From: Desulfuromonadaceae bacterium UBA5613
GTDB lineage: Bacteria; Desulfobacterota; Desulfuromonadia; Desulfuromonadales; UBA2197
Reading direction: 5' to 3'
Assembly (NCBI GenBank): GCA_002424625.1
Contig: DIKR01000034.1
Span: 1-29,141, forward strand
Length of the DNA: 29,141 nucleotides
Within the stretch, counting starts at the first letter, position 1, and every line of letters begins with the position of its first letter. This document shows positions 16,501 through 24,551 of the stretch, in pieces. Under the pieces are notes generated by a model. That model did not search any database. It worked only from the letters and a program-made list of their open reading frames with translations, and was not told where the DNA came from. Both the position numbers and the translations under genes were made by a program.

Positions 16501-16636
16501 CCTGCTCTATCGCTTGGCGCTAGGGCAGCCCAATCAAGAGGACCTGCTGGAAGTCCTCGCCGGCCGGGCGGATTTGACGCCTGAAAAGCTCAGGGAAGTT
16601 TCGGTTGGACTGAGTGCGTATTTTGACGAAGAATAG
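13514..16636 (+). CDS. SNF2-like superfamily 2 helicase, large, with insertions
   Basis: This 1040-residue protein starts with TTG at 13514, overlapping the previous stop, with GGGAGAG about six bases upstream. Motifs run FLVADEVGLGKT (Walker A, Lys38), VIFDEFQRF (Walker B, Asp252-Glu253), LSATPYRL (near 290), VLVFSRFRAV (motif IV, near 515), then VGQEGLDFHVW and DLEQREGRIQRFGG (motif VI, 904-917). Motif II reads DEFQ instead of the common DEAH. The distance of about 340 residues between motifs IV and V is large, indicating an inserted region that is helical and unrecognised. It should translocate on double-stranded DNA and may deliver the PLD or NERD nuclease. It resembles the helicase at 24532 in motifs but is otherwise different. 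Confidence 0.87.
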   Translation: MTEPKPFQKKTIAAALKALRDHAGTRRFLVADEVGLGKTVVAQHVILNMMNELRRRPLVVFYVCSSLSIAAQNRRKLLEVLPARERAKAECQIDRLTLLPAFDRPSHPRLNLYTLTPDTSIPERGGRRRDGRAPERALIHVLVEQTWPEFFSMYGMPANFFQCNAGNASWPGYIERERQRLARMKARDTRDISRLLTAFRDSVRRQLKLQPREWVCKRLCAIPQPLEIIANLRSALAACAIDQVHPDLVIFDEFQRFQDLLDEQIDEAASRVIEGLQGTGDADSHALMLLSATPYRLFSRRHEDDTEQSHHSEFFKLLGFLSGNGERGKRIRNECREAFTALELSIRRGELDSESAQCARKRIQSLLRPLMSRTERASHDHGWDNARTESLSADLHPSELGIFKQFANSLKDDHRPHAVPYWTSIPLPMQTMGGRYVVRKDAIPARSEGIQALNAQQRDRFELPAEPWAHPRLRSLLEHFPLERLALPWLPPSLPWWELDGQWRGHDRQGLGKVLVFSRFRAVPQAVASLISYTLESRLLGRSSRSRVSLQYQDVTKRRSLTATGERYPLLALFHPSPLICACTDPLVAASKSLEEVRESVSRQLRGALNNLGIAISSGDGPVRPVWRLLSALEERAGHWARIYPAWVLVHQESRRTGAEEVEIGRGMIPLLERWHQARLETDLVTLSELEVDRLVDFALSSPGVVVGRALRRHWPEALEGENYYHTLQVAWNGLRTYLDQRWFVMLLSGDEERTPYPDALQRAVLQGNLEAVLDEHLWITRKLSGLEGERLANELRSGLSLRTSPFKLHTPEADFRAESRDGSDDFNLRCHVAMPFTEARLVTIREDGSEEDHGLRTDELRRAFNTPFWPHILTTTSVGQEGLDFHVWCSQLVHWDLCGNPMDLEQREGRIQRFGGLAIRQAIARELGEDVLSEPVSGERASPWKMLERLADSRLADPSGLRPWWVCTDAAIRRYVFDVPGSEQRQRFAWMKEQRLLYRLALGQPNQEDLLEVLAGRADLTPEKLREVSVGLSAYFDEE

Positions 16637-16721
16637 CGAGACATCTAACCAATCGAACGCTACAGAATTGGTTTACAACTATAGACTACAAGAAAAGCGA
16701 ACATTATCAGGAGTGACAAGT

Positions 16722-19541
16722 ATGCTGGGATTGAAATTAAGAGACGAGTTTCTCGGAGCACACATGCCCGGGACCGCTATTGCTCTTCGCACGAGCGATA
16801 ACCAGGGGGCGGCTCAGAAATCCCCGGACCACATTCTGTCCATAACCTATCCGACAACGGATGTCCAGACGGCATTGAAGGCGATCAGCGCTAGAAACTC
16901 TGGACGTCCTATCGTTCTGATGGGTGATCGTGGGCGTGGTAAATCACACATCATGGCGGTGATGCATCACGGCATTCAGTCTCCTGATGTCGTTGAGTTG
17001 TGGCTCAAGGATTGGGGAAACAAGGTCGGCAGCGACGAGTTGAAAAATGCCGAAATGCTCAAAGGTTATATGCCGATCTCTGAGCCGGTCCATAATCATG
17101 AATATCCGCTGCTCTGGGATCTCCTCTTTGATCGACACCCAAAGGGCCAATATTACCGTGGCCAATTTGAGAGCATGGCCCAGCCGTTCCCGCCTCGGAC
17201 GTTGATGGAAAAAATGTTTCAGGACCAGCCAACCTGTCTCATCCTGGACGAATTTCAAACCTGGTATACTGGCCTGCCGGACAAGGACCCTAAATCCGGG
17301 CTTCTCCTCAAGCAGTACGCTTTCAATTTCGTACAGATTCTTTCCGAGATCGCAAAGGATCGGCCAGAGATCCTCATCTTCGTCATCTCGGTGTTGAACA
17401 ACCAAAACGACGCCTTTCAGCAGGTCCATCGGCAAGGGCCAGTTATCATCGATTTCCGAGGACCATCGGCAAAGCAGGACCGCCAGAAACTTCTCCTGCA
17501 TCGTCTCTTTGAAAATCGCCGGAATATCCCTGAACCGGACATCATCACCACAAGCGGTGCCTATGCGACCGAAAGGTTTCGGTTGTTGCACACGAACAAG
17601 TCGGAAGCGGAAAAAGAGCGGGTTCAACAAGAGGCATTCGCCTGCTGGCCTTTCAGCCCGGAACTCCTGGACCTCCTTGAGGACCACATCCTCTTGTCTT
17701 CCGCAGCGCAGGAGACACGCGATCTTATCCGTATTCTCGCTCAGGTTTTCAGAAGCCGGGGTGATTTGGTTCCCGTCATCACGCCTGCAGACTTCTTTGT
17801 CGATGGGGATTCCGATGAGGTCCAGACCCTTGTTGACTCGATAGCTGTCCAGGCCGGGCAGGAAAAGCTGCGGCAGATCGCCCAGCGCAATCTTGAGGCT
17901 GTTCGTGATTCCGGCGTCAACGTACCCAATGCGCGAGAGTTGGTAAGCACCATCTGGATGCGCTCGATGTCCCCAGGGAAAAATGCCGGAGGCACACCGG
18001 CAATCCTGCATCTGGATATCACCAGGGGAACGGCCATTGACGATAATTCCTTTCAAGCCGAATTGGCGCTGCTCATTGAAAACAGTGTCAATATACATGG
18101 AGATGAAGTCCCCGGGGGACCGCTCTGGTTTGGGATTCCAGAAAACCCGAGGTCAAAAGTTCGTGCCTGTGCCAAAAACAGCAAGCTTTGGGGGGTGAAC
18201 GCTGTATCGACAGCGGGCCAGACTGTTTACCCTGGGAAAGATGTGCAACACATCCGGCATACACTGCGGCACCTTTTCGTCCCTGAGACTACCTCGCCGC
18301 CTTCGCGGGTCATCATTCTTGGCCCCAACTGGAAAAATGACCCCTGGAACGATGTGGATGAGGCCGATAGACCGGCAAAATGGGACAGACCCGTGCTGCT
18401 GGTTGTCCCCGACCAGATCGAAGGTGGCCCGGCAGGTATCAACGCCACACTGGGAGCCTGGCTGGCAAAGCATGTTCAGAAAAGAAGAAACACCATCCGC
18501 TTCCTTCTTCCGGCGGCAGACATGCAAAGCCTTTTTTCTGATGAGGAACTTGTCTATTCGGCCCGGTGCAGCTTCCTCTGCTCCCGGGAGGGATGGGGTT
18601 CGGATCCAACCTATCGCGCCTTGCATCAAGATTTCGACCGCCCGCTGCGAGCTTCCCTGAAATCCAGATTCAACCGGTTCGCCGTGCTGCGCAAATGGGA
18701 TTTTCAGCAGACGCAGAACTGTGCTTTCGAGATCGAAAAGATCACCGAGCAAGGTGGAGAGATCCCGACGGCGGTAGAGGCAAAGATTCTGTCCGATCTT
18801 TTCGACCAGACCGAGTTCAAGCAGTTTGTCCTGAAGCGGGCCAAGGATTCCGATTTTGTCGGCTCCATGATGGATGACCTCACCGAACCGCCACCACCGA
18901 ATGCCGGAGAGACGATTCCCTTTTTCGGTGAAACGAAGATCTTTGAATTTGTATTGGATATTGCCGCTTCCGGCGATCTTGTTCTCAATGTGAGCGGCAC
19001 CTGGATCGGCCGACGTTCTGAAGACGCCACCGATGAAGATGCCCTGCGTTATATCCGGGGCAAGGCATTCAGAACTGGCCAGGAGATGCGGCAGATTCAG
19101 CTTGGCCTTCCCGGGGCGGTGGGCGGAGGCACTGTCACTGTTCCAAATCCACCCCCAGGTGGCACCACGCAGCCAGGAACTGGTGAAATCATTCCACCGG
19201 CGGGTGGTGGTACCGGCACGCCATATCCTCCGACTACTTCTGGTGGCGGTGGAACCATAGGTGAGACCGGGGAACCCGGCGGCGCGACCGGTAGCGGCGG
19301 GATGATTCCTCCCGAACCAATCCCGGCCATCAAGACCAACAAATCAGAAGAACCAGCCACCGGTATTAATCTGTCAGGCTGTTTTGAAACCTGGGGCGTG
19401 CCTACCTGTCAAGCCATTGAAACTACACGAATTGAGTTCTCCGGGCTGACGGCCCAGCAGATCAAACAAATTCTGCAGCGGATACCATCCACCTTCAAAG
19501 CGACCCTAGAGATCGCCTACAAAGATGGAGGGGAGCAATGA
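16722..19541 (+). CDS. DUF499 ATPase (BrxC/PglY-like)
   Basis: The ATG at 16722 has CAGGAGTG seven bases upstream; extending to 16614 would overlap the helicase gene. The 939-residue protein matches the DUF499/COG1483 family. Walker A is GDRGRGKSH (68-76) and Walker B is CLILDEFQTWY (172-182, Asp176-Glu177). A Pro/Gly-rich linker (798-869) precedes a 60-residue C-terminal domain that includes IKQILQRIPSTFKATLEIAY. In BREX and Pgl systems such ATPases form large assemblies with PglZ and the methyltransferase. It is 85 bases after the upstream helicase, the largest gap in the defence region, so it may begin a second transcription unit. It overlaps the PglZ gene by 4 bases. Confidence 0.85.
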   Translation: MLGLKLRDEFLGAHMPGTAIALRTSDNQGAAQKSPDHILSITYPTTDVQTALKAISARNSGRPIVLMGDRGRGKSHIMAVMHHGIQSPDVVELWLKDWGNKVGSDELKNAEMLKGYMPISEPVHNHEYPLLWDLLFDRHPKGQYYRGQFESMAQPFPPRTLMEKMFQDQPTCLILDEFQTWYTGLPDKDPKSGLLLKQYAFNFVQILSEIAKDRPEILIFVISVLNNQNDAFQQVHRQGPVIIDFRGPSAKQDRQKLLLHRLFENRRNIPEPDIITTSGAYATERFRLLHTNKSEAEKERVQQEAFACWPFSPELLDLLEDHILLSSAAQETRDLIRILAQVFRSRGDLVPVITPADFFVDGDSDEVQTLVDSIAVQAGQEKLRQIAQRNLEAVRDSGVNVPNARELVSTIWMRSMSPGKNAGGTPAILHLDITRGTAIDDNSFQAELALLIENSVNIHGDEVPGGPLWFGIPENPRSKVRACAKNSKLWGVNAVSTAGQTVYPGKDVQHIRHTLRHLFVPETTSPPSRVIILGPNWKNDPWNDVDEADRPAKWDRPVLLVVPDQIEGGPAGINATLGAWLAKHVQKRRNTIRFLLPAADMQSLFSDEELVYSARCSFLCSREGWGSDPTYRALHQDFDRPLRASLKSRFNRFAVLRKWDFQQTQNCAFEIEKITEQGGEIPTAVEAKILSDLFDQTEFKQFVLKRAKDSDFVGSMMDDLTEPPPPNAGETIPFFGETKIFEFVLDIAASGDLVLNVSGTWIGRRSEDATDEDALRYIRGKAFRTGQEMRQIQLGLPGAVGGGTVTVPNPPPGGTTQPGTGEIIPPAGGGTGTPYPPTTSGGGGTIGETGEPGGATGSGGMIPPEPIPAIKTNKSEEPATGINLSGCFETWGVPTCQAIETTRIEFSGLTAQQIKQILQRIPSTFKATLEIAYKDGGEQ
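19113..19328 (+). other. Low-complexity Pro/Gly/Thr linker within the DUF499 ATPase
   Basis: About 72 codons encode a stretch made almost wholly of Gly, Pro, Thr and Ser, with units such as PNPPPGGTTQPGTGEIIPP and TTSGGGGTIGETG. It separates the ATPase body from the small C-terminal domain and should be disordered. Such linkers expand and shrink readily, so its length may vary between strains. Confidence 0.8.
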
Positions 19542-20491
19542 GCGCCGATTGGAACGGCATCATTCTCGACTCCCAAACTCCCAAAGAAGCATGGGTGGAG
19601 ATATTCTCTGCGCTGCAAGTGCTGTCGATGTCCAGCTCGTCTCCGGTCGCGCTTCACGACGCGACCGTTATAGCGGATCGATTGCTGACCGAAGCGGCAT
19701 GGGGGCTGTGGGAAGCATTCCCGGCACATGCCGAGAAAACATCAGGCTGTCTCAAGGGCTGGGCGGCCTCTGGCTCTGGCAAAGCGGTCCTTATCCTTGA
19801 TGCCTTGTCGCTCCGCGAACTGCCCATTTTGATTGGGGCTGCAGAGGCACGAGGCATTCAGCCAGCACAAGTTAAGGTCACGGGATCTGAATGCCCGTCC
19901 ACCACCGATCACTTCGCCAAAAGCCTTGGCTCGTCATCCCGAAGCGCATTGACCAACGACGGCAAACCCGGCACCTTCGCTCTGTTCGGCGGTAACTGTT
20001 ACACCGATGTGGTGAGCCTGCCCTTTGAAGACTGCGCGGTCCCGCCGTCGCCAAACCTGTTGTTCTGGCATTCGTGGCTGGATGACCTGATTCACCTTCA
20101 GCAGAAGCTCCCGGATCAGATCGCCAGCATTGCTACCAGCACCTTGCAGAGCGATGGGTTCTGGAACTTTATCAATCGGCTTCGCCAGGGCCGGGATCTG
20201 GTTATCACCTCGGACCATGGCTATGCGGTCAGCAAGCGCTTTTCCTCGGAGGTCGAGGACCCGGATGCTATCGAAATACTGCGAAAGACCTTCGGCGCGT
20301 CCCGCAACAAGGCTGTTTCCGAGCCTTGGCAGAAGCGATTCATGCCGCCTATCGTCATGACGCACAATAACCAGCACGTGGTCATGGGCCAACGGAAGTG
20401 GAAGGTACAAGGAGGGTTCCCCCACGTCTGCCACGGTGGAATGAGCCTTCTCGAAGTCGCAGTGCCCTATATGGAGTTTTCTGCATTATGA
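19538..20491 (+). CDS. Compact PglZ-like alkaline-phosphatase superfamily protein
   Basis: This 317-residue protein has the PglZ signature set: LILDALSLRELP (Asp88), LVITSDHGYAV (Asp226-His227), and HGGMSLLEVAVPYMEF (His299) at the C-terminus. These are expected metal-binding or catalytic positions of the alkaline phosphatase fold, here giving a likely metal-dependent phosphoesterase. In Pgl and BREX systems PglZ is essential, with an incompletely understood role. Most PglZ proteins are about twice this length, so this one is the catalytic domain with little else. It overlaps the DUF499 gene and the methyltransferase gene by 4 bases each, supporting coordinated expression. GGAGGGGAG lies just before the ATG. 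Confidence 0.85.
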   Translation: MSADWNGIILDSQTPKEAWVEIFSALQVLSMSSSSPVALHDATVIADRLLTEAAWGLWEAFPAHAEKTSGCLKGWAASGSGKAVLILDALSLRELPILIGAAEARGIQPAQVKVTGSECPSTTDHFAKSLGSSSRSALTNDGKPGTFALFGGNCYTDVVSLPFEDCAVPPSPNLLFWHSWLDDLIHLQQKLPDQIASIATSTLQSDGFWNFINRLRQGRDLVITSDHGYAVSKRFSSEVEDPDAIEILRKTFGASRNKAVSEPWQKRFMPPIVMTHNNQHVVMGQRKWKVQGGFPHVCHGGMSLLEVAVPYMEFSAL

Positions 20492-23400
20492 ATGAGCAAA
20501 AAGAAGTTCAGGGTAATTTTTGGGGAATTTCTTCTGAGAAGAACTCCGCACCCTCTAAAACGGGCGGGAGGAAACCAAAAGCAGACAAGCAGGCAGGATG
20601 GCTGCCGGAAAAGCTCGGCAAGGCAGTCAGGCTGCAGGTACCAGACTTTTCTGATCCAAATCGGAAGCCAACCTGCCTGGAAGCGGATTTCCCCATCGCA
20701 CAGATCAATGCGCTCTCCAATCTGGAAGGCAATGCGGGCAAGCCCATCTATCAGATGTCCAAGTGGTGGGCGCGGCGGCGTTCCAGCGTTTTCCGCTCCA
20801 TGCTGGTTGCGGCGGCGACCGAGGCCCCGGCCGACCCCAACGAGGCATCCAAGCTTGTCTGGGACCATTACTACTGCAACCACCAGAAGGCGGGCTCCTT
20901 CAAGCATCTGAAGGTGCTGGATTGCTTCATGGGCGGTGGCACCACCCTGGTGGAAGGCTCACGTCTCGGCATGCAAATGACCGGGGTCGATCTCAACCCG
21001 GTGGCCTGGTTCGTCGTCAAAAACGAACTGGCTTGCAGCGATCCGGAACAGGTCAAGGCCCTTTTTGAGGAGATCGAACGGCAGGTCAAACCGCAAATCC
21101 AGCCGTTCTATACCACCACATGTCCGCGAGGCCACGAGGGGCGGTGGATTGACGTGGAAACCGGTGAGGCCGTCAGCCTCGATCCTGTCGAGTTACCGCC
21201 TGATCAGCGTTCTCGGTATCGCTGGGAAGGGCCGGAGGTCATCTATACCTTCTGGGCCAAACATGGGTCCTGCCAGGCCAAGGGTTGTGGTCATCGAACG
21301 CCGATTTTCCGCACACCGGTCATTGCTGAAAAGAAACTCTCATCGGATTACGCAGATCTGACCTGTCCCGGCTGCGGCACGATGTTTCATGCCGAGCTGG
21401 GCGAAACCCGAATGGCTCCCAGTGCAGAACGGATCATTGTGGAAGGTGACACCCCGTTCACAGAACTCACCCAGGATTTCGCCCGGCTGCTGAACGACTA
21501 CGACAAGGGCAACGCCAACGACACCTGGGAGCGGGCACTGGCGCTCAAGGCAGCCGCCCCCGAGGAACCAGGGCTTTGTTGCCCTCATTGCGGCACCTTT
21601 GCCGGGAAACGCCTGGCAGATGTCTTCGAGCGTCATGCCCTATCCAGCCTACGTGCTACCGGGCGCAAAAAGAAAGACTTCGCCCTCAAGAGCAAACCGG
21701 TGCAGATGTACCTGCTCATCCATCCCGAATGGATGAAGGGGACTTCGGGGTTTGTCGGGGATCAGGAACTGGGCGGCTGGGCCGGTGCGCCAGCTGAAGC
21801 GACCGCTACCTGGTTTGAAAAGCGGATGGAAAACCTGCGCGTAATTGAGGCGCGCGGGAAATCTCTTCCCGAAACGCTTACCTTGGCAGATGGGTCAATA
21901 GTTGACACAAGCCAGGGAACCGTGCCGAAACAGGCTCAATTTACATGCGCGAGCTGCGGGAAAACTCAAGACAGGCTTGGAGCAACTAAAAAGGTTAAGC
22001 ATACGGCTCCGGTGGCTGCCTATGCTCTGCAATGCCATTGCCCTCAATGTGAAGCAGAAGGTTATAACTACGGAGGCCGTTACTTTAAAGCCCCGGGCGC
22101 TAATGACATAAGCAAGCTGGCAGCATCTGAAAGAGAATGGCAAGAACGTAAGGATGCCGATTTAAGAGGGTATTGGCCTCGCATGGAAATACCCTTTTCT
22201 ATGCGCACGCATGTAAAAGACCCTCTTCCTGATCATGGCTATACGCACTGGTGGATGCTATTCAACAATAGACAGCTCTTAATTCATTCAAACCTTCTCC
22301 GTGCAATCACAGAACTACAAGAGGAGGTTTGGCCACTGGATGTGCGAGAGCAGGCTCTTGGAGCATTTCAACAATACCTGCGCAACCAGAATATGTTTTC
22401 GTTTTATCACGTTAAACGTGATTGTTTGGCACCTGCTCTAAGCAATCCAAATTACAACCCAAAGAATAATTTGATTGAGGTAAGTGCATATAGTGATGGG
22501 TATGGTCCGTGGAAGACGACAGCCTTGGGATTATTGAAAGGTCTTGAATGGGCACTGGCCCCTTGGGAACCTGTAATAAAAGATGAGGCTGGGCAAACCA
22601 AGAGCATTCGATCAGAGTTGAACGATCCCGTCATCCCTGGCAACGAGCCTTATTGCGGATCTTCTACTGACCTATCAATGCTTGGCAACGACCAATTCGA
22701 TTTAGTCATTACTGATCCCCCATTCGGCAACAACCTGTATTATGCAGATTGTGCTGATTTCTTTTACGTCTGGCTCCGCCTCCCCCTGCGCAAATGGTAT
22801 GCGGGCCTCCCTGAGGCGGCCTACTTCGAACCGGAGCGCACGCCCCACAGCATGGAGGCGGTGGATAATTCCGTAGAGCATCCCGACGATCGGGAAGGCC
22901 ACGAGAAAGAGCCCTTCATTGAATCGAAGTATCTGGCACGCATTCAGGAACTCACTGGCGACGATGCCCTGGCGGAGAAGGAACCAAATCCGCTCTATCG
23001 ACCGCTGCCATCAAGCGATTTTTACAGCCAAACTCTTTCGGCTGTCTGGGCCGAGGCAGGCCGTCGCCTGAAAGACGGCGGCATCATGGCCTTTACCTTC
23101 CATCACAACGAAGACCAGGCCTGGATCGACATCCTCAAGGCCCTGTTTGATGCGGGCTATGTGCTTGTGGCGACCTATCCCATCCGCAGCGATGAGACCA
23201 AGGGCGAAACCGGAGCCTTCGGAAGCCGCAAGATTGAATACGACATCATCCATGTCTGCCGCAAACGCATCGAGGCCCCGGAGCCGGTAAGCTGGGCGAG
23301 GATGCGCCGTTGGGTGAAGGACGAGTCGGTGCGATTGAAGGACCTGCTGGAGCATACCCACGGAAAGACCTTACCTGAATCTGACCTGCGGGTGATCCTG

Positions 23401-24051
23401 CGTGGCAAATCGCTAGAGTTCTATTCACGCCATTATGGCCAGGTGTTTACCGGCGATGGGCAGTTGCTGGAAGTGCGTGACGCCTTGCTCGGTATCAATC
23501 AGCTCCTCGACGACCTGTTGGAAGACACCACCCAGACCGGGGGTCTGCGCCCGCCCGACAGCGCCGAACCGGCCAGCCGCCTCTACTTGCGTATTTTCAA
23601 AAACCGGATGGAGATGGAGCGCGACGAGCTTCACAAAACCTTGCGCGGCACTGGCATCGCTCAGGGCGATCTGGAAGCCAAGGGGTGGATTCGCGTTGTG
23701 GGCCGGGCGGTTCATGTGGTGCCTATCCATGAGCGTTTTGCCTTTTTCACTGAACGGGGTCGCAACCGTAAGGTGATCAAAACCGATCTAGACCAGGCTC
23801 ATTTCCTCATCGGCACTGCCTATCCCAACTCGGGGTTGAAAATTGATGCGGAACTCAATAATCGGAACTTCCGCATCAAGAAATCGGTGGATGAAATCCT
23901 CAAATGGTATGCGGAGGTCGATAAGAATTCCGCCAATCGCATGGCGGCAAGAACTGCGGCCCAACTGGTTGAGCATTGGCGAACCCGTAGCGAAAAGGCG
24001 CCGGCCAAGCCGCAGCTTTCGCTCTTTGAAATGCTTGAGGAGAACGATTGA
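20488..24051 (+). CDS. COG1743/DUF1156 adenine-specific DNA methyltransferase (PglXI-like)
   Basis: The ATG at 20488 overlaps the PglZ stop and gives 1187 residues; an extension to 20398 would run through the PglZ gene. The N-terminal DUF1156 signature is around 68-105 (FPIAQINALSNLEGNAGKP and SKWWARRRSSVFRSM). The SAM-binding motif is LDCFMGGGTTLVEG (144-157) and the catalytic motif DPPFGNNLYYAD begins at Asp743, the N6-adenine type. Between them lie several Cys pairs of zinc-ribbon type, such as CPGCG, CCPHCG, CASCG and CHCPQC. The C-terminal 400 residues have no named domain. In type 3 BREX this protein marks host DNA so that phage DNA can be told apart. A central segment is markedly AT-rich. 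Confidence 0.9.
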   Translation: MNEQKEVQGNFWGISSEKNSAPSKTGGRKPKADKQAGWLPEKLGKAVRLQVPDFSDPNRKPTCLEADFPIAQINALSNLEGNAGKPIYQMSKWWARRRSSVFRSMLVAAATEAPADPNEASKLVWDHYYCNHQKAGSFKHLKVLDCFMGGGTTLVEGSRLGMQMTGVDLNPVAWFVVKNELACSDPEQVKALFEEIERQVKPQIQPFYTTTCPRGHEGRWIDVETGEAVSLDPVELPPDQRSRYRWEGPEVIYTFWAKHGSCQAKGCGHRTPIFRTPVIAEKKLSSDYADLTCPGCGTMFHAELGETRMAPSAERIIVEGDTPFTELTQDFARLLNDYDKGNANDTWERALALKAAAPEEPGLCCPHCGTFAGKRLADVFERHALSSLRATGRKKKDFALKSKPVQMYLLIHPEWMKGTSGFVGDQELGGWAGAPAEATATWFEKRMENLRVIEARGKSLPETLTLADGSIVDTSQGTVPKQAQFTCASCGKTQDRLGATKKVKHTAPVAAYALQCHCPQCEAEGYNYGGRYFKAPGANDISKLAASEREWQERKDADLRGYWPRMEIPFSMRTHVKDPLPDHGYTHWWMLFNNRQLLIHSNLLRAITELQEEVWPLDVREQALGAFQQYLRNQNMFSFYHVKRDCLAPALSNPNYNPKNNLIEVSAYSDGYGPWKTTALGLLKGLEWALAPWEPVIKDEAGQTKSIRSELNDPVIPGNEPYCGSSTDLSMLGNDQFDLVITDPPFGNNLYYADCADFFYVWLRLPLRKWYAGLPEAAYFEPERTPHSMEAVDNSVEHPDDREGHEKEPFIESKYLARIQELTGDDALAEKEPNPLYRPLPSSDFYSQTLSAVWAEAGRRLKDGGIMAFTFHHNEDQAWIDILKALFDAGYVLVATYPIRSDETKGETGAFGSRKIEYDIIHVCRKRIEAPEPVSWARMRRWVKDESVRLKDLLEHTHGKTLPESDLRVILRGKSLEFYSRHYGQVFTGDGQLLEVRDALLGINQLLDDLLEDTTQTGGLRPPDSAEPASRLYLRIFKNRMEMERDELHKTLRGTGIAQGDLEAKGWIRVVGRAVHVVPIHERFAFFTERGRNRKVIKTDLDQAHFLIGTAYPNSGLKIDAELNNRNFRIKKSVDEILKWYAEVDKNSANRMAARTAAQLVEHWRTRSEKAPAKPQLSLFEMLEEND
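21890..22740 (+). other. AT-rich patch inside the methyltransferase gene
   Basis: Sampled 60-base lines in this interval have about 35-40% G+C (22 of 60 at 22261, 21 of 60 at 22441), against about 60-65% on both sides (39 of 60 at 23041). Reading frame is kept throughout. It spans part of the zinc-ribbon region and reaches the DPPF motif. Recombination with a related gene from an AT-rich donor is a plausible cause. Confidence 0.6.
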
Positions 24052-24551
24052 TGGACACCATTACCAACACAGTCTGGCAGCGCAAGGGGTCGTGCGTCAT
24101 CTTCGATCAAAAGAGCCTCGGCCCGTTCATTTCCGACGGGGCAGTGATCTCCCTGCGGCAGGCGCTATCCTGGTCCAAGGAGTTTCCGGCTGTTCCCCCC
24201 GTCCCCGGCCGAACCATTCTTATCTCGGGGCTGGAGACGGTCATCGAAACCATGGAGCCGCAGGAAACGGAAGACTTCCTGTGTCGCCGGATACGTCCGT
24301 TACTGATTCATCTCCAGAACCGCTGGACCGATTGCGGCGTGGTGTTCGGATTTACCTCGCATCCCAAGACCTTTGAGGAAACGTCCCTTGAGGAGGAGGT
24401 GTTGTTCCGCCGACGCGATCGGAAGCAGGTGCGGCTGTCCGAAGGGCTCTGGGATGGCAGCGCTACGGTCAATATGAAGCGGGTTGTTCGAGAAGGCGAC
24501 CAGCCAGGAGAAGAGGTGATCGTTGGCTACTATGTCGCACGCATTTCGTGA
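24051..24551 (+). CDS. 166-residue protein in BrxF-like position
   Basis: The ATG at 24051 shares one base with the methyltransferase stop and has GAGGAGAA six bases upstream. The protein is mixed alpha/beta, with strand-like segments RTILISGLETVIE and WTDCGVVFGFTSHP on either side of a helix (ETEDFLCRRIRPLLIHL). That order resembles the Walker B part of small P-loop proteins such as BrxF of type 3 BREX, but no GxxGxGK[ST] loop is present. The BrxF link therefore rests on gene position and a loose structural resemblance. No catalytic residues can be named. It overlaps the helicase gene by 20 bases. It could instead be a system-specific accessory factor such as a DUF3780-type protein, which I could not confirm. 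Confidence 0.5.
   Translation: MDTITNTVWQRKGSCVIFDQKSLGPFISDGAVISLRQALSWSKEFPAVPPVPGRTILISGLETVIETMEPQETEDFLCRRIRPLLIHLQNRWTDCGVVFGFTSHPKTFEETSLEEEVLFRRRDRKQVRLSEGLWDGSATVNMKRVVREGDQPGEEVIVGYYVARIS

Noticed and set aside
8794..16636. Classical DISARM system
   Set aside because: PLD and helicase genes are present, but there is no DUF1998 (DrmB) protein, which defines DISARM.
16637..16721. Promoter in the gap before the DUF499 gene
   Set aside because: TATAGA and TTGGTT-like hexamers occur but not at 16-18 bp spacing, so no confident call is possible.
16944..18098. 384-codon minus-strand ORF opposite the DUF499 ATPase
   Set aside because: The plus strand here encodes clear Walker A and B motifs; the antisense reading shows no family features.
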